From the NCBI GenBank assembly GCA_027604185.1, contig JADGKB010000056.1, positions 1 through 64,000 of the forward strand: a stretch of DNA of 64,000 bases, read 5' to 3'. The notes beneath the pieces were generated by a model, which saw only the letters and a list, made by a program, of their open reading frames with translations, did no database searches and was not told the DNA's origin. Shown here piece by piece: positions 31,711 to 42,455 of this stretch; position 1 is the first letter of the stretch, and each line of letters starts with the position of its first letter. This DNA is from Boothiomyces macroporosus. Lineage: Eukaryota > Chytridiomycota > Chytridiomycetes > Rhizophydiales > Terramycetaceae. The translations under genes were made by a program, and so were the position numbers.

Positions 31711-33122
31711 TTACAACTTTGCTTGTTCTAAAGATGCTCTTAATTTGTCTGCGACAGCATCAATAAATTCAATAGAGTTGACATAGTGGGTTCTGTTCAT
31801 GCTCTTTCCGTGAATAGATAAAGCCAAGTCCTTGGTCATAATACCTCCATGTACAGTATCAATACATGCGGATTCAAGAGCATTGCAGAACAAAGTCAAC
31901 TTGTCGTTTCCATCCAACTTTGCTCTGTGCAATAAACCTCTGGTCCATGCGAAAATGGAGGCAATAGAGTTGGTACTGGTTTCGTTTCCTTTTTGGTGTT
32001 CTCTGTAATGTCTGGTTACAGTACCGTGAGCAGCTTCAGCTTCCAAAGTCTTTCCATCAGGGGTAATCAAAACAGAGGTCATCAATCCCAAAGACCCATA
32101 GCCCTGAGCGATAACATCAGATTGAACATCACCATCATAGTTCTTGCAAGCCCATACAAAGCCACCATCAGATTTAAGTGCTTGAGCAACCATGTCGTCA
32201 ATAAGACGATGTTCGTACCAGATTCCAGCAGCCTTGTATTTAGATTCATATTCCTTTTCATAAATAGCTTGGAAAATGTCCTTGAATCTTCCATCATACT
32301 TTTTCAAGATGGTATTCTTTGTTGACAAGTACAACGGTTGCTTCTTTGAAAGAGCCAACTCAAAGCAAGATTTTGCAAATCCTTCGATAGATGAATCCAA
32401 GTTGTACATTGCTAAACCGACACCAGGGGACTATTGTTAACGATAAGCTACTGGGAAATCAAAGACTTGGAGTCTCTTTGGTTCTTTGCCTGATTTTGGG
32501 GTGAATACGATTTCAAAAGTGCCAGGTTCATCGGCAATAAAGTCTGTTGAACGGTACTAGATTAATAAACTATTACTTGATCACCAAATGCATGACGACC
32601 AATGGTAATTGGCTTGGTCCAGGAAGGAACCAATCTTGGAACATTGTTCAATAGAATAGGTTCACGGAAAACAGTTCCGCCTAGAATATTACGAATGGTT
32701 CCGTTTGGACTTTTCCACATTTGCTATCGTCAATAACAAGTTACCTTCAAATTGAACTCTACGATTCAGCAACACTTACCCTTTACTCTGGCTTCATCTG
32801 GAGTGATAGTAGCGCATTTGATACTGACGGTTAGCAACGCATTACCCAACATTATACTTTTGAATTGCCAATGCTGCATCCACAGTAACTTGATCATCGG
32901 TTTGATCTCTGTACTCCATGCCCAGATCGTAGTATTTGATATCTAAATCCAAGAATGGGAAAATCAACTGCGATTAACCCCCAGTTACCTTGTCTTTGAT
33001 TGCCTGCCAACTACGATTAACGATACTTACATGATTCTAGTCATTTCATCACCATCGAGCTACAATTAGGATCGCATTACTTCGACTACTGGTTGCGCAA
33101 CGGAAATCTTTTTGAAACTCAT
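31711..33122 (-). CDS. IDP: NADP-dependent isocitrate dehydrogenase, peroxisomal-type C terminus
   Basis: 414 aa in nine exons; introns 33060-33080, 33011-33030, 32968-32988, 32824-32845, 32759-32779, 32724-32744, 32557-32576 and 32431-32451. One exon is only 15-16 nt ('VKEFNLK' region). Eukaryotic NADP-IDH motifs: '[15 protein letters not shown]', '[16 protein letters not shown]', '[11 protein letters not shown]', '[20 protein letters not shown]', '[13 protein letters not shown]', '[12 protein letters not shown]'. It makes NADPH by decarboxylating isocitrate. The last residues are Ala-Lys-Leu, a functional variant of the SKL peroxisomal signal, and there is no mitochondrial leader, so a peroxisomal or cytosolic location is likely. 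Confidence 0.95.
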
Positions 33123-33610
33123 TACTGAAGCTGTTGTTAAAGCGGCGTTACTTGTTTGTGAAAACTTTCGAGAGAACAATTTCAACATTTTTTATATGGG
33201 AAAAATTTGGAGTTTGGCGTACCGCTTTCAAGAGAAAATCTGGAGATTTTCGCTTAATCATTGATTTTATAGTGTCCAAGCGTTCTATTATCTATCTGCA
33301 AATACATGCGGATCCAATTTCGAGTTGAGCTCAGATATCGCTTCCAGATCATCCGTTCGATTCGCCCACTGAATGCCAAGTTTAATGGACGAATTCCGGC
33401 CAATTTTGATTGATACACTCTTGCAATTCGTTTGATATTCTCATTTATATCTCATTTTTTGGCGATGGCGAGCAACGTTTCAATCACATTCTCATCACAT
33501 GCTTAGTTTAAGATTAAAGGCGGGCGCATTGGCCCAGGAACACAATCATCCAATTTATCTCAAAGCCCGAACCCCAAAATGCAACTTTTAAAATGAGTGC
33601 TATATTGCAA
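33123..33610. other. Spacer between IDH and eRF1; weak coding remnant
   Basis: No convincing gene. On the minus strand a stretch of 50 codons (33288-33440) has protein-like composition ('LGIQWANRTDDLEAISELNS') but it opens at a TGA, has no good ATG and shows no intron signal that would extend it. It could be the remains of a gene. Confidence 0.3.
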
Positions 33611-34972
33611 TTAATCTGAAAAGTAGTCATCAGAATCGTAGCTCAATTGCTGGAAGTCAACCTTGTATCTGAGCAATCCTCCGATACCACCAAACCCTTT
33701 GACAAACTGCGAACCTTCCTGGGATTTGTTGGTTACAAATTCAAGAGTGCAACCGTATTGTTTATAGTTTTCAGCCAACTAAAATTAAACCAAAATTTAC
33801 CCATTCCAAAAGAGTAGTCTGTTCAACAGTTTCCAATACAACTCCGGTTTCTGGATCAACAAAGTTACTAGCTTCTGCTTCCCCCTTTTTGTCTAATATT
33901 TTCACAGTTTCTTCTCCAGTTTGAGGATTCTTCAACACATAACGGTTGGTCTCCAAGTTTTCGTAAAGAATCAAATATTCAACTGCACCCAATTCAAGCG
34001 CTTTGAAGGTATCTTCAACACCAAAGCAGTATTTACCAGTATCCAGAGAAATTTCGTCAAAGTATTTACGAATGAGTTTCTTTTCTTGAACAAATTTGAC
34101 GTTAGAAAGGGTTTCTCCAGCCAGCTGAATGGCTTCGTTGAATCCTTGTTCACCACCATATGAAACGTCGATAATGGTGATAATTTTAGCGGCTAAACGC
34201 TGATCAAACATGTCTGACTGAGAAAGCACAGTTTTGAAATCAGCAGAACCTGCCAATACAATACCAGCAACATTACATTTGTCGTTCTTGATAAAGAATT
34301 GCACTGCTAATTCAGCAATTTTGCGGACATAGTTGTGTCTAGCTTCCAATCTCAAACGAGAGAAACGAACAGCAGATTGACCACCACGGCCGTGCTTCTT
34401 TGGTAAATCTACAGAAATCTTGTGAATAATTTCTCTGGTGCTACCAGCAAGGGTACCAAACAAAGTTCCGTTACCGTCCATGACAATGAAACCAAACTTG
34501 GCATCATCTTCTAGCAATGCTGAAAGTGCTTGAGTGTGGAATTTGTTGTCACACATATACAAGGATTGGTTGATTGGTTTGAACGGTTCGATATCAATGT
34601 TGACTTTCTTTTCCTTTCCTTCGTCGGTTAGAATTGTACCGCTGAGATTAAGTATTGATTACCAATAAATGATTAATCCATTAGGTGGGACTTTGGTAAA
34701 CAATTTCAATTTTTGCTGTGTGGAAGTAATTGCACCCAATACGGACAATCTATTTACTCGAGACTTGATATTTGACGCAGTTCCGTATTCATCAGCCAAC
34801 ATCTTTACTGCTCTGGATATCTGATCCTTTGGCTACAAATTAACTAATTTGTTACTGGTAAAATCAGTGAAATCATGGAGGTTCCGTTTCCTCTTGCTGC
34901 CTCCAAATTTTTAATCAACTTTTTGACTTTCCAAAGCTCTACATTGTTTTCTTCCTCTGTTTTGTCTGCCAT
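33611..34972 (-). CDS. SUP45: Eukaryotic peptide chain release factor 1 (eRF1)
   Basis: 431 aa in four exons; introns 34833-34855 (23 nt), 34642-34662 (21) and 33779-33800 (22). All decoding and catalytic motifs are standard: '[12 protein letters not shown]', '[16 protein letters not shown]' (TASNIKS), 'YMCDNKF' (Y-x-C-x-x-x-F) and 'KHGRGGQS' (GGQ). The central and C domains follow the usual eRF1 order ('[20 protein letters not shown]', '[16 protein letters not shown]') and the protein ends acidic. It recognises all three stops and triggers peptide release with eRF3. A diverged paralogue lies 297 bp upstream in the same direction. Confidence 0.97.
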
Positions 34973-35269
34973 GGTGATTTGGAAGAAAAAAAAATAGTTG
35001 TGGCTTTCTTCGCTCAGAGTGAAACTAGTTTGACAACGATGGTAAAGTCAAGGAGATGCAAGCTCATGGAATATTTATGGCCGCAAGGATAACGGCGGAT
35101 ATTATTCTTTGGTTCTGAAGTTTGAGAAGGACATTTTCAAATAGATGAAAACGAATTGTTTCGACATTGTTTAACTGACTGAGTTTGTGATAACGAGAAG
35201 ATAAGTTGTAGTGTTGTGGACTGGTACATGTCAGTCGCTTGAATCGCGATGATTAAAGAGTGTCTTTAT

Positions 35270-36520
35270 TTAATCCGAGTATTCTTCTTCAAATTGCTCA
35301 AAGTTTACCGCATATCGCAAGATAGAGCCAATTCCTCCTATTCCACGGACAAACTGGGAGCCTTCTTGAGATTTATCAGAAACCAGGGCGAGTGAACATC
35401 CGAATTGAGAATGGTTCTCGAGTATCCAGTCAACCAGTTTCTCTTGAATAGCCACTTCAAGAGTACACGTAGTTGCAGGAGAATTCAAATCATTCATTTC
35501 GCCCAAAGAGAGATACTTTACTATTTCTCCATCCTTACTGTTGAACGCAACCCGCCAGATATCCAAGTCTTCATAAACAATCAGAGTTTCAACTGCACCA
35601 CTTTGCAAACCAATAAAAGTATCCTTAATACCAAAGGTGTACTTTGAAGTTCCGGATTTGATTTCACCAAAGTACGCCTTCAAGAGCTTCACTTCATTAA
35701 CCAACTTGACATTCGACAAGATATCCGAGCATAGGTTTATGGCTTCTTTTAGCCCCTGCAGCCCTCCATAACTAATGTCTACTACTGACAAAACCCTTTC
35801 TCTGATTCTGTCATCCAACTTCCCACTTTGTATGAATGCAGTCTTGAACTCAGCGTGACCTGCAACGATAACTCCAGCAACGTTGCATTTATCATCAGAA
35901 ATAAATAGTTCAGTAGCCTTTTCTGCCGTTTTGGTTACAAAATTATGCCTAGCCTCTTTCCGTAGACGATCGTACCGATTTTGGGACTGTCCCCCTCTCC
36001 CGTGTTTGTTTGGTAAATCAACCTTTGACTGAGCAAGGATATCCCTATCATTACCAGAGACTGTTGCAAACAAGTATCCATTGCCATCCAATACGACAAA
36101 TCCAAATATCTCTTGAGATGAAAGCATATCTTTCAAGAAATCCGTATGGAACACCTTATCACACTGATAGTACGACCTACCCAATGGCTTAATAGGCTCA
36201 ATTGCAGTGATAATTTTCTCTGTGTTTGCAGTACCGCTGTATAGCACCAACCCGTTTGGTGGAAGTGATTTGTACTGTTTGAGTTTCTCTTTCATCGAGA
36301 CCAAAGCGCTTTGTACGGCCAAGCGAGTTTTTCTTGACTTTATGTTGGATGATGTCCCATATTCTTCAGTTAGCTTTTGGGCATGGCGATGGATCTGACC
36401 ACCACTTGGAATAACAACCGTGATCAAAGTGGTACCTTCAGAACGGAAACTAGAGAGTCATTCGATTTCTCTCTTTAGTTCCAACTTTTTGCAGTCAATT
36501 TCGTACGCAGATGAATTCAT
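35270..36520 (-). CDS. Diverged eRF1 paralogue with an in-frame UGA at codon 21
   Basis: A continuous frame of 417 codons from ATG 36520 to TAA 35270, interrupted only by TGA at 36458-36460. The residues on both sides align without a gap to eRF1 helix 1 ('KKLELKREIE' then 'LSSFRSEGTTLITVVIP'). Decoding motifs are altered: TASNIKS is 'TSSNIKS' and the GTS loop is 'EGTTL'; 'YQCDKVF' and 'GRGGQS' are kept. The C domain reads 'GIGGIGSILRYAVNFEQ'. No GT-AG intron removes the TGA, and the first downstream ATG lies after NIKS. The gene is either recoded, read through, started at a non-AUG codon, or recently inactivated. All later sequence is intact. Confidence 0.8.
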
Positions 36521-36584
36521 AAATTCTTTATTGGATGCGAGTATTTAAGCAAAAGATATGAGTCACTCGATTTATGAAACACAT

Positions 36585-37583
36585 CTATTCTGAAAGCATA
36601 TAGAAAGTAAAGAACACAGACGATGCCCATACGTATACGTCAACTAATACTTTTATGCCAAGGGTGAGGTCCTCGCTATCTTGGAATAGCTGCCATTCAA
36701 ATCCAACAATGTACATCAGACAAGCAATTCCAGTTGGAATATACAAGAAGAATCGAAACATATTCACAATCCATTTGATCATTTTTGCCTTTTTTTTGCG
36801 TTTTGGTTGGAGTTTAGTGCTTTTGACAGGGTCATTGTCAATCGTGTGCGTGTTTGTTGTTGTCTCCAAGTTACTTAAACTTGCATTGGCAGCATTTTTA
36901 TACAGTTTTAGCACCTTTCCGCCAAAGAATGTCAGGGTTGGAAATGAAATGAACAAAACTGCAAAGGCGGCAATACCATACGAAAACCTTCGCATTACCG
37001 TGTATGTCTGTAGATCTTGCTGCAAGCCTAAAGTAGCCCAAAGTATACTGGAAATCAAAGTCAGTATTACAATCAGCAATCTAATTATTTTCAGTGCTCT
37101 ATCTGGTGCCACTGTTCTCTCCCCAATTTTAAAGTCTGCATACAGGTTTGTGCCAGTTGCTGCGGAAATTAACCCAACCAAGATCAAGTTTGCCGAAATC
37201 ACTCCACATAGGTAATAAAAGTATTCTAAAAATATGCCCATCGTGATTGCCTTTTGGATGACATCTGCTGTCACTGTATTGTCCAACAAAGCAGTGCCGC
37301 GAACGTTGTACAAAAATATAAACCGCAGAACTTGGTATACCATACAAAGTAAACATAAAGTATCCACAGACACCCAAATTTTATGGATCTGTTTGTGTGA
37401 AAACCCTCCTGCAATCACTAGCCTCCGGATTAAACAATATCCCAGCACAATAAATCCTACAACATTCAATGCCATTAGCGCAATATCTGCTATCGCCAAT
37501 TTATATTTAAGCGCATCTGTACATCCAAAGTAAGTCATTCTGTAGTCGCATATTGATAACAAGAATTGATTGTTGGTTGACAT
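36585..37583 (-). CDS. Seven-transmembrane protein of unknown function
   Basis: 332 aa, intronless, ATG 37583. Hydrophobic segments lie near residues 28-50, 70-92, 112-135 (with 'YYLCGVISANLILVGLIS'), 165-185, 197-215, 275-295 and 310-330, so about seven helices. A long cytosolic-type loop before the sixth is basic and Thr/Asn-rich ('KLQPKRKKKAKMIK'). The N terminus has three Cys within 20 residues. The layout is like a G-protein-coupled receptor, but I see none of the family motifs (no DRY or NPxxY). Function unknown. Confidence 0.7.
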   Translation of the reverse strand: MSTNNQFLLSICDYRMTYFGCTDALKYKLAIADIALMALNVVGFIVLGYCLIRRLVIAGGFSHKQIHKIWVSVDTLCLLCMVYQVLRFIFLYNVRGTALLDNTVTADVIQKAITMGIFLEYFYYLCGVISANLILVGLISAATGTNLYADFKIGERTVAPDRALKIIRLLIVILTLISSILWATLGLQQDLQTYTVMRRFSYGIAAFAVLFISFPTLTFFGGKVLKLYKNAANASLSNLETTTNTHTIDNDPVKSTKLQPKRKKKAKMIKWIVNMFRFFLYIPTGIACLMYIVGFEWQLFQDSEDLTLGIKVLVDVYVWASSVFFTFYMLSE

Positions 37584-37754
37584 AAGAAAAATAGCGTCAT
37601 TTTCTATCTATAAATGAAAACCGTTATTTAAATCTCATATAGTATTAATAAGTTGGAGAATAACTGAGGCACGGTTATAGAGACAGAAGCTAAACATTAA
37701 GTCTCAATCGCGACTTTTAAAGAGTACATTCGGATTTGACTGAAAATATGGGCT

Positions 37755-37998
37755 TTAGAATCCAACTACCAATAATACCAGCAGAACAGCTGCTGGAAGC
37801 AAAGAAAAGGTTAATCCTCCTACCATACTTTTAAATTTAATACCACCCTTCAGATTTTAATCTCCTTTTAAATATTGGATAGTTTTCAAAAGGCAAATCG
37901 TCTAAAAGCAATCTACGAATAAGCAAAACCAATCAATCCAAGTGCCAAGCATACACCCCTAGCTGCAAATAAATGTGGAAAGTCTTAGTTGCATCCAT
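37755..37998 (-). CDS. Possible small membrane protein
   Basis: Two blocks look coding: 'LLLDDLPFENYPIFKRRLKS' joined by a 19-nt intron (GTGGTA...AAAAG, about 37819-37837) to 'MVGGLTFSLLPAAVLLVLLV', a hydrophobic tail. Upstream, ATG 37998 is in the same frame but meets a TGA; a 42-nt intron with a GT donor and TTATTCGTAG acceptor would remove it and give about 60 aa. In another frame the same stretch encodes 'FPHLFAARGVCLALGLIGFA', also membrane-like, so a frameshifted or decayed gene is equally possible. I do not recognise the family. Confidence 0.3.
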
Positions 37999-38207
37999 AG
38001 TGGATATTCTCAATTCGTAATTTGAGACAAGTTATGCTTTGACGGTAGCAAGTACTTTACGGCGTAGTTATATTACGAATGGATAATAGTGTGGAAGCAT
38101 GGGAATATCCACCCTCCTGCACAAAGATTCTAGTTTGATGAATCAAAACTTAAAGATGGATGAACCCATAACAATGAAAATAAATTCCATAGATGATTTT
38201 ATTTAAT

Positions 38208-39230
38208 TTACCATTCCATGACATACTTTTCAGCTTTTGCTTTGCCTGCTTCTAAATTGTCGAATGCTACTTGGAAATTTTCAAGACCGCCAACGTTGGT
38301 AATCTTTTGGAAGACGAGCTTCTTTTCTACCAAAAGCTTGGCCAATAGAACTGCCCACCATTCAGCATGTTTTCTGTGTTCTGGGAATGCAGGGGTGGTG
38401 AATCCCATCTTGGTGAAAGGTTTTCCGAGAGCAGTATAATACATCATAGGAACCATTTGTACCTTCTTGTTATTTTCGGCAAGATCTTTGGATTGACCGA
38501 GTAGCAATACCAATTTTCCTCCAGTCATTGCGTTGGAAGCCAAAGGAACAGTGTTATTTTCAGAAATAGCATCTAGCCCATATGTCAAATCGTTTCCTGA
38601 CCATTCCAAGATTTTCTTTGTTACGTCAGGGTCACGATAGTCGAATACTTTTTCAGCACCGAGTGCCAATATATTTGCATGCGAAGAAGGAGAAGCAGTA
38701 GCAACAACTCTCAATCCAGCCAGTTTTGCGAGTTGGACAGCAAAGTGTCCAACAGATCCTGATGCTCCCCAAACAAGGACTTTTGGTTTATTTTCGGTAG
38801 CTGGCTTTTCAGGAGTTGGCAATCCCAAGTGATAGAATAGAGCCATTGCAGCAGTGCCGGCACCGACACCAAGGGTAGATCCTTCGGCATACGTAACATG
38901 ATCTGGAAGTTTATACGAGAGACCGGCTTCAGCAACACAGTATTCGGCAAAGGAGCCATTCAAACTATCTCCACCGTGTACTAATCCAGCAACGCGATCG
39001 CCGACTTTGAAGTTTGTAACTGAAGAACCGACAGCTTCAACTTGGCCTGCGAAATCGCAACCAGAAACAACACCTGGCTTGGAGATGAACTTGACATGTT
39101 TCCAATCAGTTGGGTTATGAGCAGCAGCATGGACCTTGACCAAGATCTCTGTTGCAGATGGAGTTGGTTTGGCAATTGATTGAATTTCGGCTTTTTGGCC
39201 TGGAACTACGACGACGGCTTTCATTGACAT
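38208..39230 (-). CDS. Medium-chain reductase, zinc-less quinone/enoyl reductase type
   Basis: 340 aa, intronless, ATG 39230 ('MSMKAVVVVPGQKAEI'). MDR features: GroES-like half with 'HAAAHNPTDWKHVKF' and 'GCDFAGQVEAVGSSV', then 'GDRVAGLVHGG', 'NGSFAEYCVAE' and the Rossmann 'VLVWGASGSVGHFAVQLAKL', 'VVATASPSSHANILALGAEK'. Structural-zinc Cys residues are absent. The 'NPTDWKH' form places it with fungal ToxD-like/trans-enoyl reductase relatives, which use NADPH to reduce activated double bonds. Substrate unknown, no biosynthetic cluster is adjacent. Confidence 0.9.
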   Translation of the reverse strand: MSMKAVVVVPGQKAEIQSIAKPTPSATEILVKVHAAAHNPTDWKHVKFISKPGVVSGCDFAGQVEAVGSSVTNFKVGDRVAGLVHGGDSLNGSFAEYCVAEAGLSYKLPDHVTYAEGSTLGVGAGTAAMALFYHLGLPTPEKPATENKPKVLVWGASGSVGHFAVQLAKLAGLRVVATASPSSHANILALGAEKVFDYRDPDVTKKILEWSGNDLTYGLDAISENNTVPLASNAMTGGKLVLLLGQSKDLAENNKKVQMVPMMYYTALGKPFTKMGFTTPAFPEHRKHAEWWAVLLAKLLVEKKLVFQKITNVGGLENFQVAFDNLEAGKAKAEKYVMEW

Positions 39231-39443
39231 TGGATTACACACAATTTTCAAACTTTTTATACCGAATCGGAAAAATTCTGTACGCGCGAAAATATGCGGA
39301 TAAATCTGTATGATTTGGATTTGAAACAGCGCAAGTTGTTCCGTTCATTTAGTTTGAAAGCAATGTGATTACAAAATTGCGTGCTTTGATCGCAACTCAA
39401 TGTACTTGACTTTTAATTAAACAAAATTTAGTAAAAAAAGATA

Positions 39444-41228
39444 TTATAGGGCTCCAATTTCAGCAGAAGCTCTTCTGACCTTGTTCAGCGACAGGATTGC
39501 AACATGACCGTAATCATCCAGCAACTGTGGTTCACACAATTCATCGTATATTTCTTCAAAATTAGATATTAGAGTTTGAAGGCCAAGCAAATACCCGCTA
39601 TCTGGCCCTGTTGTGGTTGGTGGGTAATTAGTATTAGGGTCTATTGTCATTATACAATTAGCAAAATCAATCATCTTGATATCTACAGGTTTTTTAGGAT
39701 TAAGGTGCCCGTCATATAGTATTAGTAACGAGCTCGCGTAAAATCGAGCTGAGGGCATTGTAGAAATCGTTTGAGAAAGCAGTTGCAGCTTCTCAATAAT
39801 TAAGGGTATATGTCCGATCAGATATGAATTTCCGTTATCCAAGAAGGATAGCAGGGTTTTTTTGAAATTTGAGATGTTAATTTGTCTTCCCACGTATTTA
39901 TCCAAATATTTGTACGTTTGGGTGTCTTGTTTAAATAGCTATGATAAGTGAAAGGATACCTGCATTCCGCATATGCGTACACCAAGTCTCTTTGAAGTGC
40001 TCTTTTCACATTTGCGCTCTTGTGATTGCTTTTTTTCTGGAGAGGCATTGACACCATACTGTCGTGTGCCCATTTTCAAATCCAGTATGCACGGATATTC
40101 CAGCCCATTCGTTAGGTCTTCCAAGAGCAAGAACTTTTGTATTTGATAATTCTTTTCCTTTTGTAATTTAGCGAGTCTTGTGTTGTACAAGTGCAATGAC
40201 CAAGGATTCATATGATCAGGTGTCAGCTCGGAAGAAGTGACAGACTGAAAAGACTCGTTGCTGACTCTTTTTAATGAGGATTCTCCAGCATCACTGCCTA
40301 TGCCAGATAGGCGCGACGATTTTTCAAAGTCTCCATTTTCCAGAGTTCCAATCGACATCCTAGGAGAATTGTGCTTGTTTTTCACAGGGGTGTTGGATAC
40401 GAAATCATCATCAGACATTTGGAACATTGGCTCATTGTCGCTCTCCTCCTTTATCACCTTTTGATGCATCTTTGGAGAATCAGTTGGTTTTTCAAATTTA
40501 GCATCTTGGTCGATTTGATTTATAACCTCTGCTACTGATTTCAATTGCGCGAATCGGGCTCTAATGCGTTTTGGGGATAATGCTTCTTTGAATATTTGCT
40601 GTTGCAATTTTCTGTTATACGAGCGTGTATTTTTATCCAAATTGTCATCCAAATCCAGCAAGTGCTTATTATGCTCCAGCATTACCACCGGTGTGTTATG
40701 AGCAAATGAATGGTGGTCTATCGAGCTCTGAAATGTAACATTTACAGTTCCTAGATATGTTGCTACAAAGGGTAATAATTGAGGATATTGAGAGGAAACT
40801 TGCTCATAAAACGCTTGTTCTCTATATATTAATCCATGTTACCTGGTATCCAATGGTTTACATAGTGCCTTGTCTGAAAACCGCAGAAATGATGCATGGC
40901 CACCAACCTAGTCTAAAATACAAAATACCTGGTTTTTAAATGGTGTGAGCGGTAAAGTGGGGTTAGAAGCCAAGTAGCTTGAACCGTATTTATATTCCTC
41001 TTCGTCGTCATCACTATTTCTGGAAGAAAGTGAACAGGTATCAGATTTCATTTTCCATTTGCCCTCGAAAATTTCAGATCGGAGGTCGGATATACTTGAA
41101 GAGTGGTTCAATGATGATGTTGATATTCGTTTTATTCCTGGTGAATATGAAGCCGATTCCATTTTTTTAAAAAAGAAAGAAAAACAAGCACAAGCTGCTA
41201 CCTTGACACCCACGTGGGCACCTTCCAT
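39444..41228 (-). CDS. KCS1: Inositol hexakisphosphate kinase (Kcs1 type)
   Basis: 573 aa in four exons; introns 40908-40928, 40822-40842 and 39939-39959, all 21 nt. Conserved IPK pieces appear only after splicing: 'LTPFKNQVGGHASFLRF', 'CKPLDTREQAFYE', then 'LLPFVATYLGTVNV' and 'VVMLEHN'. The catalytic P-x-x-x-D-x-K-x-G signature reads 'YPCILDLKMGTRQYG', and the C-terminal 'VDIKMIDFANC' is the metal-binding IDF motif. Between them is a Ser-rich insertion as in Kcs1. The enzyme makes 5-PP-InsP5 (IP7) for phosphate signalling and vesicle traffic. Confidence 0.95.
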
Positions 41229-41532
41229 TGTTTCTCATCCAAACAACAAAAACATGGCTAATCCAAGGTTTCATAGTCTCATTTTTAATCTGGCAAAAAC
41301 TTGATCTTGACAATCCGAAAAGGTTTTGGCATACCTTTGGTGCAACTTAACTCTATTACCTTAATTAACTTGAGGTCCGATTTACATGAGAGTGGCTGCC
41401 ATCCTCAGTAACGACTTTGGTGGATATCTCTGGTTCATTTTTCCTTCTTTTGAGGCTCTGTGATCACTGCCTTTCTTTTATTGAGTTGGGGCTTGAAGGG
41501 ACAAAGCGCCGACTCTGATTTCATTTTTTATC
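41229..41532. other. Divergent promoter region
   Basis: About 300 bp between the KCS1 start and the lipase start, on opposite strands. I see no coding frame with support. It should hold both promoters. Confidence 0.4.
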
Positions 41533-42390
41533 ATGAGCAAGACAATTCACCTAGTTGTCCTACTCCATGGAATCAATGGTACGTCGTCAGAGCTGGATTA
41601 CGTTAAGGAGCAGCTTATCCAACACTTTGATTCAGATGGTGTTGTGTTTGAAAATCCTTCCATTAACGAAGGGTTCACCAACGATGGATGTATAAAAGGA
41701 GCAGAGAGGATTTACGACTGGATAATGAAGAAAAAGGAAGAAATGAATGTCGGGTTTATTTCTTTTGTCTGCCATTCTCTAGGTGGGATATACGCCAGAG
41801 CAGTGATTGGAATGATGTACAGAGACGAGGTGATTCCAGGTAGAATGATGCCCATGAATTACATTACACTGGCTACTCCTCATTTGGGTGCCAGGCAGCA
41901 TGCGCATTTGGGGGACACAATAACGGGAATGGTTGTAAAAGTTATATGCGGCCCCACTGTTACTGGTTAATAGCTTCTAACAGTAGAACTTACGCTGAAC
42001 GATCATCCGACCAAAGATGGTTGTTTATTCTCCCACTTGTCAGACAAGCACCATATTGATTCACTGGGAACTTTCAGGAACCTTGTAGTATATTCGAACG
42101 TTAGTAGCGACATTACTGTAAACTACCTTACAGGCGCTATTAGAAGGGAGCATATGGATGAGGATAAGGGTGTAAAAGTAGTTCATGATGACAGGCTGGA
42201 AATTCTCAAATGTAAAAAAGTCCGAATTGAGGACAAGCTATATACCGCCTTGAATGCTTTACCATGGAAGAGATTCGCTGTCTATCCAAAGCGAATGCTG
42301 TTTGCTCACACGGATATGGTGACCAGAAAATATGGCCACCACGTCGTCGAACACTTGCTGACCCAATTCTACCATCCCAATAAAGACTAA
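41533..42390 (+). CDS. DUF676 serine lipase/hydrolase (Rog1-like)
   Basis: 278 aa with a 21-nt intron (41966-41986). It begins 'HLVVLLHGINGTSSELDYV', the oxyanion-hole HG motif of DUF676, and has the nucleophile elbow 'FVCHSLGGIYARAVIG' and 'NYITLATPHLG'. Splicing adds 'TELTLNDHP', 'GTFRNLVVYSNVSSDITVNY' and 'LTGAIR', which match the conserved C-terminal half of the family (usually 'YANV..D..VPY.TA.I'). The catalytic His is probably in 'FAHTDMVTRKYG'. Predicted alpha/beta hydrolase acting on membrane or storage lipids. It ends 65 bp from the stop of the NYN-LOTUS gene. Confidence 0.9.
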
Positions 42391-42455
42391 AACTCCCGTT
42401 AAAAGATTAGTCTCGGTACTTTTGAGCAAGACATCGAGTGAAATAAAACATTACA

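Noticed and set aside
34973..35269. Short plus-strand frame between the two eRF1 genes
   Set aside because: Seventeen codons from an ATG, no motif and no intron that extends it.
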